From contig CAYUJV010000082.1 in NCBI GenBank assembly GCA_964445085.1, positions 1 to 13,549 on the forward strand: a stretch of DNA of 13,549 bases. Reading direction: 5' to 3'. The stretch is from Thiobacter sp964445085 (GTDB lineage Bacteria; Pseudomonadota; Gammaproteobacteria; Burkholderiales; Thiobacteraceae). Positions 6,918-13,549 of the stretch are shown piece by piece (position 1 is the first letter of the stretch; every line of letters begins with the position of its first letter). The position numbers and the translations under genes were made by a program. The notes beneath the pieces are model-generated. The model was not told the origin of the DNA. It made no database searches and saw nothing but the letters and a program-made list of their open reading frames with translations.

Positions 6918-8866
6918 CAGTCACCCATGCCCATCTTGATGTAACCGGTCGGGCACACGTCGGCGCAGATGTGGCAACCGATGCACTTGGTATAGTCGGT
7001 GTCCACGTAGCGGCCGGTGGTCGGGTTGTCCTTCTTGGGCACCTTGAACACGGCGGTCTGCGGGCAGTAGATCACGCAGTTGTCGCATTCGAAGCACAGG
7101 CCGCAGGACATGCAGCGCTTGGCTTCGGCCACGACTTCCTGCTCGGACAGGGCCAGCAGGCGCTCCTGGAAGTTACCCAGGGCCTGTTCCGCGTTCAGGA
7201 TGATTTCCTTGCGCTTGTGGCGCGGGGTCACCGGGAAGTGGCCCAGGAACAGCTCGTTGGACGGAATCACGTATTTCTGCGAACGGTCCTCGAAGTTGTG
7301 GAGCAGCGCCTTGTTGGCGGAGGTGCCGGCGTAGTAGCCCTTGACTTCCTGGTATTCGTGGCCCGTTTCCAGCCACTTGCGCAGTTCGTCGAAGTGGCGC
7401 ACGTCGACCTTCGGACGCTTGTCCAGTTCCTGGCCCTTGAGGTAGGCGTCGATGCCGTCCACGGCGATGGCGGCGTGGCCGATGGCGGTGGTCAGCAGGT
7501 GCGGACGCAGCACGTCGCCGCCCACGAACCAGTTTTCCTTGCCGGGAACGCGGTAGTTCTTGTCGGCGTTCATCAGACCCTTGCCGTTGTTCAGGCTTTC
7601 CAGGCCGGTGAAGTCCACGGCCTGGCCGATCGCGGACACGATCAGGTCGGCGGGGATGTCGGTCTCGGTGCCGGCCTTGATCTTGGTCTCGTTGCCGACC
7701 ATTTCGAACTCGGCGACGCGCAGGTGGGTGGCACGGCCGTCGGCGCCCTTGATCACGGCAACCGGGGTGACGCCACCGCGGATTTCGATGCCTTCGGACA
7801 GGGCGTGCTCGACCTCGGCCTTGGCCGCGTTCATCTTGTCGATGGTCGCGCGGGAGATCAGGATCACGTCGGCGCCTTCACGGGCGGACACGGCCGCGAC
7901 GTCGTGGGCCACGTGGCCTTGCAGCACGTATTCCGGACGGTCGCTTTCGTTGATCTTGGTCACGTTGCCGAGGCGGCGGGCAACGGTGGCGACGTCGATG
8001 GAGGTGTCGCCACCGCCGATGACCACCACTTTCTTGCCGACGTGCTGCAGACGGCCTTCGTTGAAGGCGCGCAGGAAGGCCATGGCGGTCACGCAGTTCG
8101 GTGCGTCGGCGCCTTCCACCGGCAGGGCGCGGCCGGACTGGGCGCCCATGGCGAAGAATACGGCGTCGAAGTCCTTGTTCAGCTGGTCGAGGGTGACGTC
8201 GGTGCCGACGCGGGTCTTCAGGCGCACTTCCACGCCCATGTCGGTGATGCGCTTGATCTCGCCGTCGAGCACTTCACGCGGGGTGCGGAAGCCGGGAATG
8301 CCGTAGCGCATCATGCCGCCCAGTTCGGCGTGCTCGTCGAAAATGGTGACGCCATGGCCCTTGCGGCGCAGCTGGTAGGCCGCGGCCAGGCCGGCGGGGC
8401 CACCGCCGATCACGGCGACTTTCTTGCCGGTTTCGGGGCCGGCTTCACCGAAGCCCAGTTTGTTCTCGAGGGCCCAGTTGCCGACGAAATGCTCGACGGA
8501 GTTGATGCCGACGTGGTCTTCGACCATGTTGCGGTTGCAGCCCTTCTCGCACGGCGCCGGGCAGACGCGACCCATGACGGCGGGGAAGGGGTTGGCATCG
8601 GTGATGCGGCGGAAGGCATATTCCTGCCAGACAGTGCCCGCGGGCGGCTTCTCGATGCCGCGCGCGATGTTCAGCCAGCCACGGATGTCCTCGCCGGAGG
8701 GGCAGCTGCCTTGGCAAGGCGGGGTGGACAGGACGTATTCGGGGCACTTGTGCGATTCGTCGCCTTGGAAGATCCACTCGTTCAGCCTGCGGTCTGCACG
8801 GCTTTGTCCGTCCTTGAAACGGCGGTAGGTCAAACCTTCGGTCTTCGGTTGATTCGGGGCTGCCAT
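6917..8866 (-). CDS. dsrL: DsrL, NAD(P)-linked iron-sulfur flavoprotein
   Basis: 649-residue protein related to the small subunit of glutamate synthase. In sulfur oxidisers DsrL binds DsrAB and passes its electrons to NAD(P)+, and it is essential for stored-sulfur oxidation in A. vinosum. Seen: an N-terminal cysteine-rich Fe-S region (C41, C51, C55, then C102/C106/C110); FAD-binding VIGGGPAGLAAAY (152-164); pyridine-nucleotide site VVIGGGDTSIDVA (281-293); a second FAD contact GGDVLRPHLLTTAIG (449-463); and a C-terminal ferredoxin domain with CMSCGLC...C...C (585-601) and CIGCHICADVCP (628-639). The ATG at 8866 has AAGGAG 7 bases upstream; a longer reading to 8956 would overlap the end of dsrK and is rejected. 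It overlaps dsrJ by one base. DsrL next to DsrEFH marks the oxidative direction. Type 1 versus type 2 cannot be settled without alignment. Confidence 0.96.
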   Translation of the reverse strand: MAAPNQPKTEGLTYRRFKDGQSRADRRLNEWIFQGDESHKCPEYVLSTPPCQGSCPSGEDIRGWLNIARGIEKPPAGTVWQEYAFRRITDANPFPAVMGRVCPAPCEKGCNRNMVEDHVGINSVEHFVGNWALENKLGFGEAGPETGKKVAVIGGGPAGLAAAYQLRRKGHGVTIFDEHAELGGMMRYGIPGFRTPREVLDGEIKRITDMGVEVRLKTRVGTDVTLDQLNKDFDAVFFAMGAQSGRALPVEGADAPNCVTAMAFLRAFNEGRLQHVGKKVVVIGGGDTSIDVATVARRLGNVTKINESDRPEYVLQGHVAHDVAAVSAREGADVILISRATIDKMNAAKAEVEHALSEGIEIRGGVTPVAVIKGADGRATHLRVAEFEMVGNETKIKAGTETDIPADLIVSAIGQAVDFTGLESLNNGKGLMNADKNYRVPGKENWFVGGDVLRPHLLTTAIGHAAIAVDGIDAYLKGQELDKRPKVDVRHFDELRKWLETGHEYQEVKGYYAGTSANKALLHNFEDRSQKYVIPSNELFLGHFPVTPRHKRKEIILNAEQALGNFQERLLALSEQEVVAEAKRCMSCGLCFECDNCVIYCPQTAVFKVPKKDNPTTGRYVDTDYTKCIGCHICADVCPTGYIKMGMGD

Positions 8867-8873
8867 GTGACTT

Positions 8874-8879
8874 CTCCTT
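8874..8879 (-). promoter_or_regulatory. Ribosome binding site deciding dsrL start
   Basis: AAGGAG on the minus strand, 7 bases before the ATG at 8866. It selects this start over an in-frame ATG at 8956 that lies inside dsrK and has no conserved sequence behind it. Confidence 0.85.
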
Positions 8880-8903
8880 ACGTCGTGATCGTCTGAATTC
8901 GAA

Positions 8904-10444
8904 CTATTCTTTTGCGCCCAACTGGATCGCGGTGCTGACCAGTTGATGCACGCCACCCACCATGCTCATGTCGAAGCCGTAGTAGGGGAGAACCTTGGTG
9001 AATTGCGCCTTGCAGATGGCGCAGATCGTGGCCATGAAGTTGACCTGCTTGTCGTCAACCACATTCTTGAGCGCCTGCATGCGGGGCATGGCGCCCTTGA
9101 CACGCACTTCCATCAGGTCGTCGGTGAGGAGGCCGCCGCCGCCGCCGCAGCAGAAGGTGCCTTCACCGATGGTCTCCGGCGCCATGTCATGGAAGTTGTT
9201 GCAGGATGCCTTGATGATTTCGCGCGGGATGATGAACTGTCCACCCGGCATGTCGCCCATGCGCGAGGCGCGTGCCACGTTGCAGGAATCGTGGAAGGTG
9301 ACGGTGCGGTGATCGTTGGCGGACTTGTCCAGCTTGATCGCGCCCTTCTGGATCAGATCCCAGGTGACTTCGCAGATATGCGAAGGCTGCTTGTAGCGGT
9401 GATCGAGCTGCTGCTGCAGCATCTTGCCGAAGGGATCGTCCGCGCCGGCGCCGACGCCGGTGAGGGTGTTCCAGAAGCTGTAGGCGACACGCCAGGCATG
9501 GCCGCATTCGCCGACCACGATGCGCTTCACGCCGAGCTCGAGCGCCGCCTCGCGGATGCGCAGCGCCGCCTTGCGCATGTTCTCGTAGCTGCCGAGGAAC
9601 AGGCCGAAGTTGCCGGCTTCCGATGCAGTGGAGGAGAGCGTCCAGCTGATGCCGGCGGCGTGGAACACCTTGGCGTAGCCGATCAGGCTCTCGACGTGCG
9701 GCTCGGAGAAGAAGTCCGCGCTTGGGGTGACCAGCAGCACTTCCGCACCCTTCTGGTCGATGGGCAGGCGCACCGGCACGCCGGTGTCGGCTTCGATGTC
9801 TTCCTCCAGTCCGGCGAGGGTGTCTTCCAGCGCCGGTCCGGGCAGGCCGAGGTTGTTGCCGATGCGGTGCAGCTTNNNNNNNNNNNNNNNNNNNNNNNNN
9901 NNNNNNNNNNNNNNGAGTCCATGATCTCGCGCGCGGCCATGGTGATCTCGGCGGTGGCGATGCCGTAGGGGCAATAGACGGAGCAGCGGCGGCACTCGGA
10001 GCACTGGTAGAAGTAGCTGTACCACTGGTTGAGCACGTCCTCGGTGAGGTCCATGGCGCCAACCAGCTTGGGAAAGTACTTGCCGCCGAAGGTGAAGTAG
10101 CGGCGATAGACCTTGCGCACCAGCTCCTGGCGCGCGACCGGCATGTTCTTGGGATCGGAGGTGCCCAGGTAGTAATGGCACTTGTCGGTGCAGGCGCCGC
10201 AATGCACGCAGCTGTCCAGAAACACCTGCAGACCGCGGTATTTCTTCAGCAGCTCGCCCATGCGCTCGATGGCGCGTTCCTTCCAGTTCGGCAACAATTC
10301 ACCCGGATAGCCGAGCTGCTCCTGGATCTTGTCGGTGGCGACGAAGGACTGGATGCCTTCCATCGCGCCCGGCTTGATCCTGGGGATCGGCAGGGTTGCG
10401 GTGTCGTCTAGAAGCTTCGGTGTCTCGAAAGTCGGTGCGGCCAC
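8904..10444 (-). CDS. dsrK: DsrK, HdrD-like iron-sulfur protein, interrupted by assembly gap
   Basis: Cytoplasmic catalytic subunit of DsrMKJOP, related to heterodisulfide reductase HdrD and thought to act on the DsrC disulfide or trisulfide. The first 176 codons carry two [4Fe-4S] sets, CVHCGACTDKC (79-89) and CSECRRCSVYCP (148-159). After 39 N the reading resumes at KLHRIGNN and runs 323 residues to a TAG. This part holds the CCG-type pattern for the special active-site cluster: VGECGHAWR, HDSCNVAR, FCCGGGGG and CAICKAQF. The two halves are in different frames because the N-run is not the true gap length, so I join them as one gene of about 510 residues rather than a real frameshift. The start is GTG at 10444 with AGGGA 7 bases upstream, 16 bases after dsrM. 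dsrL follows 37 bases after its stop. Confidence 0.94.
9876..9914. other. Assembly gap of 39 N within dsrK
   Basis: All bases are N. Upstream coding ends with two bases (TC) of a Ser codon and downstream coding resumes on a full codon. The true missing length must therefore be 3n+1 bases (for example 37 or 40), not 39. The gap falls between the second ferredoxin motif and the CCG-type region. Confidence 0.98.
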
Positions 10445-10451
10445 GTCTCGG

Positions 10452-10456
10452 TCCCT
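10452..10456 (-). promoter_or_regulatory. Ribosome binding site for dsrK GTG start
   Basis: AGGGA on the minus strand lies 7 bases before the GTG at 10444, in the short dsrM-dsrK spacer. It supports the non-ATG start; the next in-frame ATG (codon 28) would drop sequence before the first Fe-S motif. Confidence 0.75.
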
Positions 10457-10460
10457 TGAA

Positions 10461-11195
10461 TTATTTTTCCAGTTCCGCGGCCCACGGCGCTACATGGCGG
10501 TGTTCACGCGGATCGTCGACCTGATTGCGCGAGGGGCTGAAGAACACGCCCGGTGCGTGCAGCAGCTTGCTGATGGGGAAGATGATCATCAGCGTCGCGA
10601 CCATGGCCAGATGGGCCATCAGCAGCGGATCTTCCGGCAGCGGATTGATGTCGAACCGCATCAGGCCAAGCATGAATTCCTTGAGGGAAACGATGTCGGT
10701 GTGGGAGACGAAGGTCATGCTCATGCCGGTGACGCCGATGCCGATCAGCAGCAACAGGATCAGGTGATCGGAGGGGGTGGAAATGTAGCGCACGCGGTCG
10801 ACGAGGAAGCGGCGCGCCCACAGGCCGATCAGGCCGGCCACCATGGCAAAGGAGGCGTACTTGCCGGCGGCTTGCACCAGCTCGAAGGAGACGATGTCCC
10901 ACACCGGATACTGGAAGTAGCGCAGGTGGCGGAACAGCACGATGGCCAGGCCGACGTGAAACATCCAGCCGAATATCCAGATCCACTTGTTGGACTTGAA
11001 CAGGCTCTCGAACAGGACGACTTCGCGTCCCATGCGCATGACCACACCGCCCTTGGTCGTCGGTGCCGGAGTGGTCGGAATCTTGAGGGGGGCAGGGGCC
11101 GTGGCGTACTGATAGATCTTGCGCGCCAATCCCAGGACCAGGAAGGCGGTGGCCACGTAGAACAGACCTGCAAAAAATACTGTCGTTGTTGTCAT
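10461..11195 (-). CDS. dsrM: DsrM, NarI-like membrane cytochrome b
   Basis: 244-residue membrane protein, the diheme cytochrome b of DsrMKJOP, which exchanges electrons between DsrK and quinone. Hydrophobic segments are at about 5-24, 72-90, 112-128, 145-163 and 192-210. His80 and His90 (spacing 10) and His195 and His213 (spacing 18) reproduce the spacing of the four heme ligands in NarI (56/66 and 187/205), which is strong evidence for two hemes b. The ATG at 11195 has GAGG about 8 bases upstream. It is separated from dsrC by 79 bases that hold a strong hairpin, and is followed 16 bases later by dsrK, with which it works directly. Confidence 0.95.
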   Translation of the reverse strand: MTTTTVFFAGLFYVATAFLVLGLARKIYQYATAPAPLKIPTTPAPTTKGGVVMRMGREVVLFESLFKSNKWIWIFGWMFHVGLAIVLFRHLRYFQYPVWDIVSFELVQAAGKYASFAMVAGLIGLWARRFLVDRVRYISTPSDHLILLLLIGIGVTGMSMTFVSHTDIVSLKEFMLGLMRFDINPLPEDPLLMAHLAMVATLMIIFPISKLLHAPGVFFSPSRNQVDDPREHRHVAPWAAELEK

Positions 11196-11230
11196 TACCA
11201 GCCTCAGATGCGATTCGGAGGTTCCTCGAA

Positions 11231-11258
11231 CAGCCGCGCAGGTTGCCCTGCGCGGCTG
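11231..11258 (-). terminator. Perfect 12-bp hairpin after dsrC
   Basis: A perfect inverted repeat with 12-bp arms (11231-11242 and 11247-11258, arm cagccgcgcagg) and a 4-base loop lies 16 bases after the dsrC stop and 35 bases before dsrM. No U-run follows on the minus strand. It fits partial termination, or a 3' stabilising end of a dsrC message, better than a strong terminator, since dsrM-dsrN still need read-through. Confidence 0.65.
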
Positions 11259-11274
11259 CCGATCTAGCGCGGTC

Positions 11275-11607
11275 TTAGATGCAACCGGTCGGCTTGGGCA
11301 GGCCGGCGATCTTACAGGCCTGCTTGGCGGGACCGTAGGGGAACAGCTCGTACAGGTACTTGCTGTTGCCTTTCTCGGGCCCGAGCTTCTTGCCGATGGC
11401 CTTGGTCAGCACGCGGATCGCGGGGGCGATCTGGTAGTCGTTGTAGTACTCACGCAGGAAGTTGATCACTTCCCAGTGGGCTTCGGTCAGGTCGACTTTC
11501 TCTTCGGCGGCCAGATGCTTGGCGGCATCTTCGTTCCAGTCGGCCAGGTTGACCAGATAGCCTTCTTCGTCGGTCTCGTAGGTCTTGCCATTGATTTCGA
11601 AGCTCAT
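11275..11607 (-). CDS. dsrC: DsrC, sulfur-carrier protein
   Basis: 110-residue DsrC/TusE-family protein, the carrier that brings protein-bound sulfur to DsrAB and is recycled by DsrMKJOP. Both redox cysteines are on the flexible C-terminal arm: C98 (KQACKIAG) and the penultimate C109 (PKPTGCI), 11 residues apart as in A. vinosum (100 and 111). This marks a true DsrC rather than TusE, which has only the last cysteine. The core motifs LADWNEDAA, HWEVINFLREYYNDYQIAPAIR and KYLYELFPYGP are intact. The ATG at 11607 has a very good AAGGAGT 6 bases upstream, the best in the window, in line with the high DsrC levels known in sulfur oxidisers. It lies 33 bases after dsrH and is followed by a perfect hairpin. 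Confidence 0.98.
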   Translation of the reverse strand: MSFEINGKTYETDEEGYLVNLADWNEDAAKHLAAEEKVDLTEAHWEVINFLREYYNDYQIAPAIRVLTKAIGKKLGPEKGNSKYLYELFPYGPAKQACKIAGLPKPTGCI

Positions 11608-11640
11608 TGCTTTACTCCTTAGCTAGATAAATTTGGAGCC

Positions 11641-11946
11641 TTACAACCAGGACTGGTTGTTAGGGTGCTCCGCCACCAAATCCACAAAACCGGCGTAATC
11701 CACAAGCTTGATGCCCTCGATGACGCGATCTTGCATGCCACGCGCTTCCAGATCCGGCCACAGAGCGTACACCTTGAGGCTGCCCATGGCCTTTTTCAGC
11801 GATCCTTCCGCGATGTTTCCCTTGGTTGCCGCATAGACGCCATCTTCCGTCAGCAGCAGGGCCGCGCCCTGCTCGTGGGAGATGACACCCAGGCAGTTGT
11901 CCAGCGTCCGGTTCTCGAACGGGGACTTGTTCACGATATGCAGCAT
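11641..11946 (-). CDS. dsrH: DsrH, sulfur relay subunit (TusB-like)
   Basis: 101-residue member of the DsrH/TusB family, part of the DsrE2F2H2 hexamer that relays sulfane sulfur towards DsrC. The N-terminal MLHIVNKSPF and the single conserved cysteine, C18 in LDNCLGVI, correspond to Cys20 of A. vinosum DsrH. LLLTEDGVYAA and the C-terminal VDYAGFVDLVAEHPNNQSWL also match the family. The ATG at 11946 has GGGAGA about 7 bases upstream and lies 13 bases after the dsrF stop. Followed by dsrC after a 33-base AT-richer spacer. Confidence 0.95.
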   Translation of the reverse strand: MLHIVNKSPFENRTLDNCLGVISHEQGAALLLTEDGVYAATKGNIAEGSLKKAMGSLKVYALWPDLEARGMQDRVIEGIKLVDYAGFVDLVAEHPNNQSWL

Positions 11947-11959
11947 TCGATTTCTCCCG

Positions 11960-12367
11960 TTAGAAGCTCAGGACGACGTCTTGCTCGGCCATGAGCTTGG
12001 CCATGCCGGCCGCGTCCAGCACTTGCACGTCGACGAGCAGGTCATCTTCGGTCAGGCCGCGTTCAGCCAAGGATTCTGCGCTCACATACAGCTTCTCGAT
12101 GTCGTAGCCTTCCAGCGCCCGATAGGTCGGGGAGAAGTTCTTCACATCGATGGCCTTGGTGTGCTGGCCCTTGACGATCTGGTACACGCCGTCGTCCATG
12201 AACACCAGGCTCACGTCCTGGTCGAAGGCGGCGCTGATCAGCACCACTTCCAGTGCTTCCAGGGCGTAAATGGTGCCGTAGGGCGCCTTGCGGTTGACGA
12301 ACATGAATTTCTTGACGACGCCGGAGCCTTCATCTTCGAAGTCGATACCACCAGTTGCTTCGGTCAT
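11960..12367 (-). CDS. dsrF: DsrF, sulfur relay subunit (TusC-like)
   Basis: 135-residue DsrF/TusC-family subunit of the DsrEFH hexamer. The conserved stretches KKFMFVNRKAPYGTIYALEALEV, FDQDVSLVFMDDGVYQ and KNFSPTYRALEGYDI are seen. Two starts are possible. ATG 12379 shares a base with the dsrE stop, but ATG 12367 has GGGAG 5 bases upstream and is preferred; the longer form would add MGEN only. The protein has no cysteine at all: where the A. vinosum protein, as I recall its sequence, has a Cys (after FDQDV), this one has Ser. DsrF cysteine is not thought to be essential. An acidic stretch at the N-terminus (about residues 3-14) precedes the family core. Confidence 0.94.
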   Translation of the reverse strand: MTEATGGIDFEDEGSGVVKKFMFVNRKAPYGTIYALEALEVVLISAAFDQDVSLVFMDDGVYQIVKGQHTKAIDVKNFSPTYRALEGYDIEKLYVSAESLAERGLTEDDLLVDVQVLDAAGMAKLMAEQDVVLSF

Positions 12368-12370
12368 GTT

Positions 12371-12377
12371 CTCTCCC
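12371..12377 (-). promoter_or_regulatory. Ribosome binding site choosing the dsrF start
   Basis: GGGAGAG on the minus strand overlaps the first candidate ATG (12379) and sits correctly for the second (12367). The second start is therefore the better choice. Confidence 0.65.
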
Positions 12378-12378
12378 A

Positions 12379-12738
12379 TCAGTCGCCAAATACCACGAGA
12401 CGGTCGGCCTGGATGCCGACTTCAACCAGCTGGCCGAGACCGGAAATGCGGAAACCCTCAGCCAGGTTCTCGTCCTTGATGCCGCGGCGCAGGGCTGCCG
12501 CCACGCACACCACCAGGTCGATGTTGTGATCCTTCGCCAGCTTGGCCCAGCGGTTGACGATGTTGCGATCGTCCTGCGGCGGCTCGGTCAAGCTGCTCGA
12601 GTTGTAAACCCCGTCGTGGTAGAAGAACACGCGAGGAACTTCGTGGCCTTTCTCAATCGCAGCCTTGGCAAACTGATAGGCGGTATCGCTTGCCTGGTGC
12701 TGGTAGAGGCCCTCATTCACCAGAATGCCGAATTTCAT
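12379..12738 (-). CDS. dsrE: DsrE, sulfurtransferase subunit (TusD-like)
   Basis: 119-residue DsrE/TusD-family protein, the active subunit of DsrEFH. C78 (DLVVCVAAALRRG) is at the same number as the persulfide-carrying Cys78 of A. vinosum DsrE. MKFGILVNEGLYQHQASDTAYQFAKAAI, VPRVFFYHDGVYN and the closing LVEVGIQADRLVVFGD are family features. The ATG at 12738 has AGGGG 6 bases upstream; an in-frame start at 12813 would add 25 residues translated from the hairpin region and is rejected. The stop overlaps the alternative dsrF start by one base. DsrEFH hands sulfur to DsrC and is found only in sulfur-oxidising Dsr systems. Confidence 0.96.
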   Translation of the reverse strand: MKFGILVNEGLYQHQASDTAYQFAKAAIEKGHEVPRVFFYHDGVYNSSSLTEPPQDDRNIVNRWAKLAKDHNIDLVVCVAAALRRGIKDENLAEGFRISGLGQLVEVGIQADRLVVFGD

Positions 12739-12744
12739 CCAAAA

Positions 12745-12749
12745 CCCCT
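12745..12749 (-). promoter_or_regulatory. Ribosome binding site deciding dsrE start
   Basis: AGGGG on the minus strand, 6 bases before the ATG at 12738, supports the short DsrE over the longer in-frame reading from 12813. Confidence 0.7.
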
Positions 12750-12775
12750 GATATTTGTAGTGTTTTTCAAATACA

Positions 12776-12808
12776 CCACTCCCGCCCTCGTGCGAGAGCC
12801 GGGAGTGG
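12776..12808 (-). terminator. Hairpin between dsrB and dsrE
   Basis: A perfect 9-bp inverted repeat (12776-12784 with 12800-12808, arm ccactcccg) encloses a smaller ctc/gag stem with a gtgc loop, 10 bases after the dsrB stop. On the minus strand it is followed by TGTATTTG, too mixed for a strong intrinsic terminator. It may be an attenuator or a 3' stability element separating dsrAB from dsrEFH. Confidence 0.55.
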
Positions 12809-12818
12809 GGCAACTACG

Positions 12819-13549
12819 TTAGAAGCGGATGTGCGCCGAAGCGTTGAGGGTGACGCGGTGGCCTTTCCAGTCATCGATGTGATACTTGGTAAAGGGCAGA
12901 CCGGTCTTCTCGAAGAAACGGGGCCAACCGATACGGTCGATCCAGTCACGCATACGCTCCCAAGGACGTGCATCGGCCTTGTAGACGGCGAGGATCTTCT
13001 TGACCACGGCAGCAGCTTCCGGCCAACGCGGCGCGTTGTTGGGCAGACCAGCGGCGACCAGCTTGTGGAAGGTCGGGCGGGAACGCGCGTTGGAGTTCTT
13101 GCCGCCAACCCAGATCGCGATCTTGGAGTGCTCCGGATCGTTGATCTGCATCGGGGGGCAGGGGGGGTAGCAGGCGCCGCAGCAAATGCATTTCTTCTCG
13201 TCGACTTCCAGGGAAGGCTTGCCGTTCACCAGGGCCGGACGGATCGCGGCCACCGGGCAGCGCGCGACGACGGAGGGGCGCTCGCACACGTTGGCCACCA
13301 GGTCGTGGTTGATCTTCGGCGGCTTGGTGTGCTGGACGATGATCGCGATGTCGGCCTGGCCGCCGCAGTTGATCTCGCAGCACGAGGTCGACAGATGCAC
13401 GCGGTTGGGCATCTCTTCCTTGCGGAACTCGTCGATCAACTCGTCCATCAGCGCCTTGACCGCGCCGGAAGCATCCGTGCCGGGGATGTCGCAGTGCAGC
13501 CAGCCCTGCGTGTGCGCGATCATCGACACCGAGTTGCCGGTGCCGCCGA
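12819..13549 (-). CDS. dsrB: DsrB, beta subunit of reverse sulfite reductase, 5' end missing
   Basis: C-terminal 242 residues of DsrB; about 115 N-terminal residues and dsrA lie beyond the right edge. DsrAB catalyses the six-electron conversion between sulfide-level sulfur and sulfite, here in the oxidative direction. The siroheme-[4Fe-4S] ligand pattern is complete: a Cys in GWLHCDIPG, then 37 residues on the CCEINC motif (CC-x3-C), exactly the DsrB spacing known from Desulfovibrio. A ferredoxin domain follows with CICCGACYPPCPP and a partner Cys in ARCPVAAIRP. The reading stays open past the apparent GTG at 13529 (upstream residues GGTGNS), so that GTG is internal. The stop is TAA at 12821-12819. 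The neighbours dsrEFH and dsrL, with no dsrD, support the reverse type; a tree would be needed to place the lineage. Confidence 0.97.
   Translation of the reverse strand, partial: GGTGNSVSMIAHTQGWLHCDIPGTDASGAVKALMDELIDEFRKEEMPNRVHLSTSCCEINCGGQADIAIIVQHTKPPKINHDLVANVCERPSVVARCPVAAIRPALVNGKPSLEVDEKKCICCGACYPPCPPMQINDPEHSKIAIWVGGKNSNARSRPTFHKLVAAGLPNNAPRWPEAAAVVKKILAVYKADARPWERMRDWIDRIGWPRFFEKTGLPFTKYHIDDWKGHRVTLNASAHIRF

Noticed and set aside
6896..8896. Plus-strand open frame of 666 codons opposite dsrL
   Set aside because: Antisense shadow of a clear DsrL with all cofactor motifs; no ribosome binding site or family features.
8904..10202. Separate gene starting within dsrK in a second frame
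   Set aside because: Its first part is an out-of-frame reading of the DsrK ferredoxin region; only the part after the N-run is real, and it is the C-terminal half of the same DsrK.
11608..11640. Possible promoter in the AT-richer spacer before dsrC
   Set aside because: 33 bases are too few for a full promoter apart from the end of dsrH, and I see no credible paired -35/-10 boxes; an internal dsrC promoter cannot be supported from the sequence alone.
13381..13529. GTG at 13529 as the start of a short dsrB
   Set aside because: Frame is open to the window edge with conserved DsrB residues (GGTGNS) upstream, so the gene is cut, not short.
1..13549. Mobile elements, CRISPR arrays, tRNA or rRNA genes
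   Set aside because: No transposase, integrase, regularly spaced repeats or RNA gene signatures are seen; the window is filled by a continuous same-strand gene cluster.

Overview
The window is the 3' part of a reverse-type (oxidative) dissimilatory sulfite reductase (rDsr) gene cluster, followed by a dihydrolipoamide dehydrogenase-like gene and a siroheme synthase gene. All fifteen genes are on the minus strand, so transcription runs from the right edge to the left. In transcription order they are dsrB (5' end missing), dsrE, dsrF, dsrH, dsrC, dsrM, dsrK, dsrL, dsrJ, dsrO, dsrP, dsrN, dsrR, an lpdA-like gene and cysG (3' end missing). dsrE, dsrF, dsrH and dsrL are the markers of sulfur oxidation, and there is no dsrD. 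The source is therefore most likely a chemo- or phototrophic sulfur oxidiser. High GC content, gene order and protein character suggest a betaproteobacterium (Thiobacillus, Sulfuricella or Sulfuritalea-like), but this assignment is an inference. A run of 39 N inside dsrK shows that the sequence is a gapped scaffold, probably a draft or metagenome assembly.

Layout from right to left. Positions 13549-12819 hold the C-terminal two thirds of the DsrB subunit. Positions 12738-11641 hold the sulfur relay proteins DsrE, DsrF and DsrH, and 11607-11275 hold DsrC. Positions 11195-8904 encode DsrM (cytochrome b) and DsrK (HdrD-like). Positions 8866-6917 encode the flavoprotein DsrL. Positions 6917-4471 encode the periplasmic and membrane part DsrJ, DsrO and DsrP. 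Positions 4332-2511 hold DsrN (siroheme amidase) and DsrR (IscA-like). Positions 2506-1022 hold the Lpd-like flavoprotein, and 974-1 hold CysG. Genes are tightly packed, several overlap by 1-4 bases, and the longest gap without a gene is 138 bases (dsrP-dsrN). No convincing main promoter is visible; it probably lies upstream of dsrA, beyond the right edge.

How the genes work together, from knowledge of the Allochromatium vinosum system. Sulfane sulfur is passed through DsrEFH (active Cys78 of DsrE) to the C-terminal cysteines of DsrC. DsrAB oxidises the persulfidic sulfur to sulfite, with DsrL passing electrons to NAD(P)+. The DsrMKJOP complex reoxidises or releases DsrC and links it to quinone and periplasmic redox carriers. 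CysG makes siroheme and DsrN amidates it, so the cofactor pathway for DsrAB is carried on the same cluster.

Unusual points: a C-terminal CGSGG repeat tail on DsrR, a natural run of six histidines inside the Lpd-like protein, the Lpd-cysG pair after dsrR where A. vinosum has dsrS, perfect mRNA hairpins after dsrB and after dsrC, a cysteine-free DsrF, and a gap of wrong length in dsrK.
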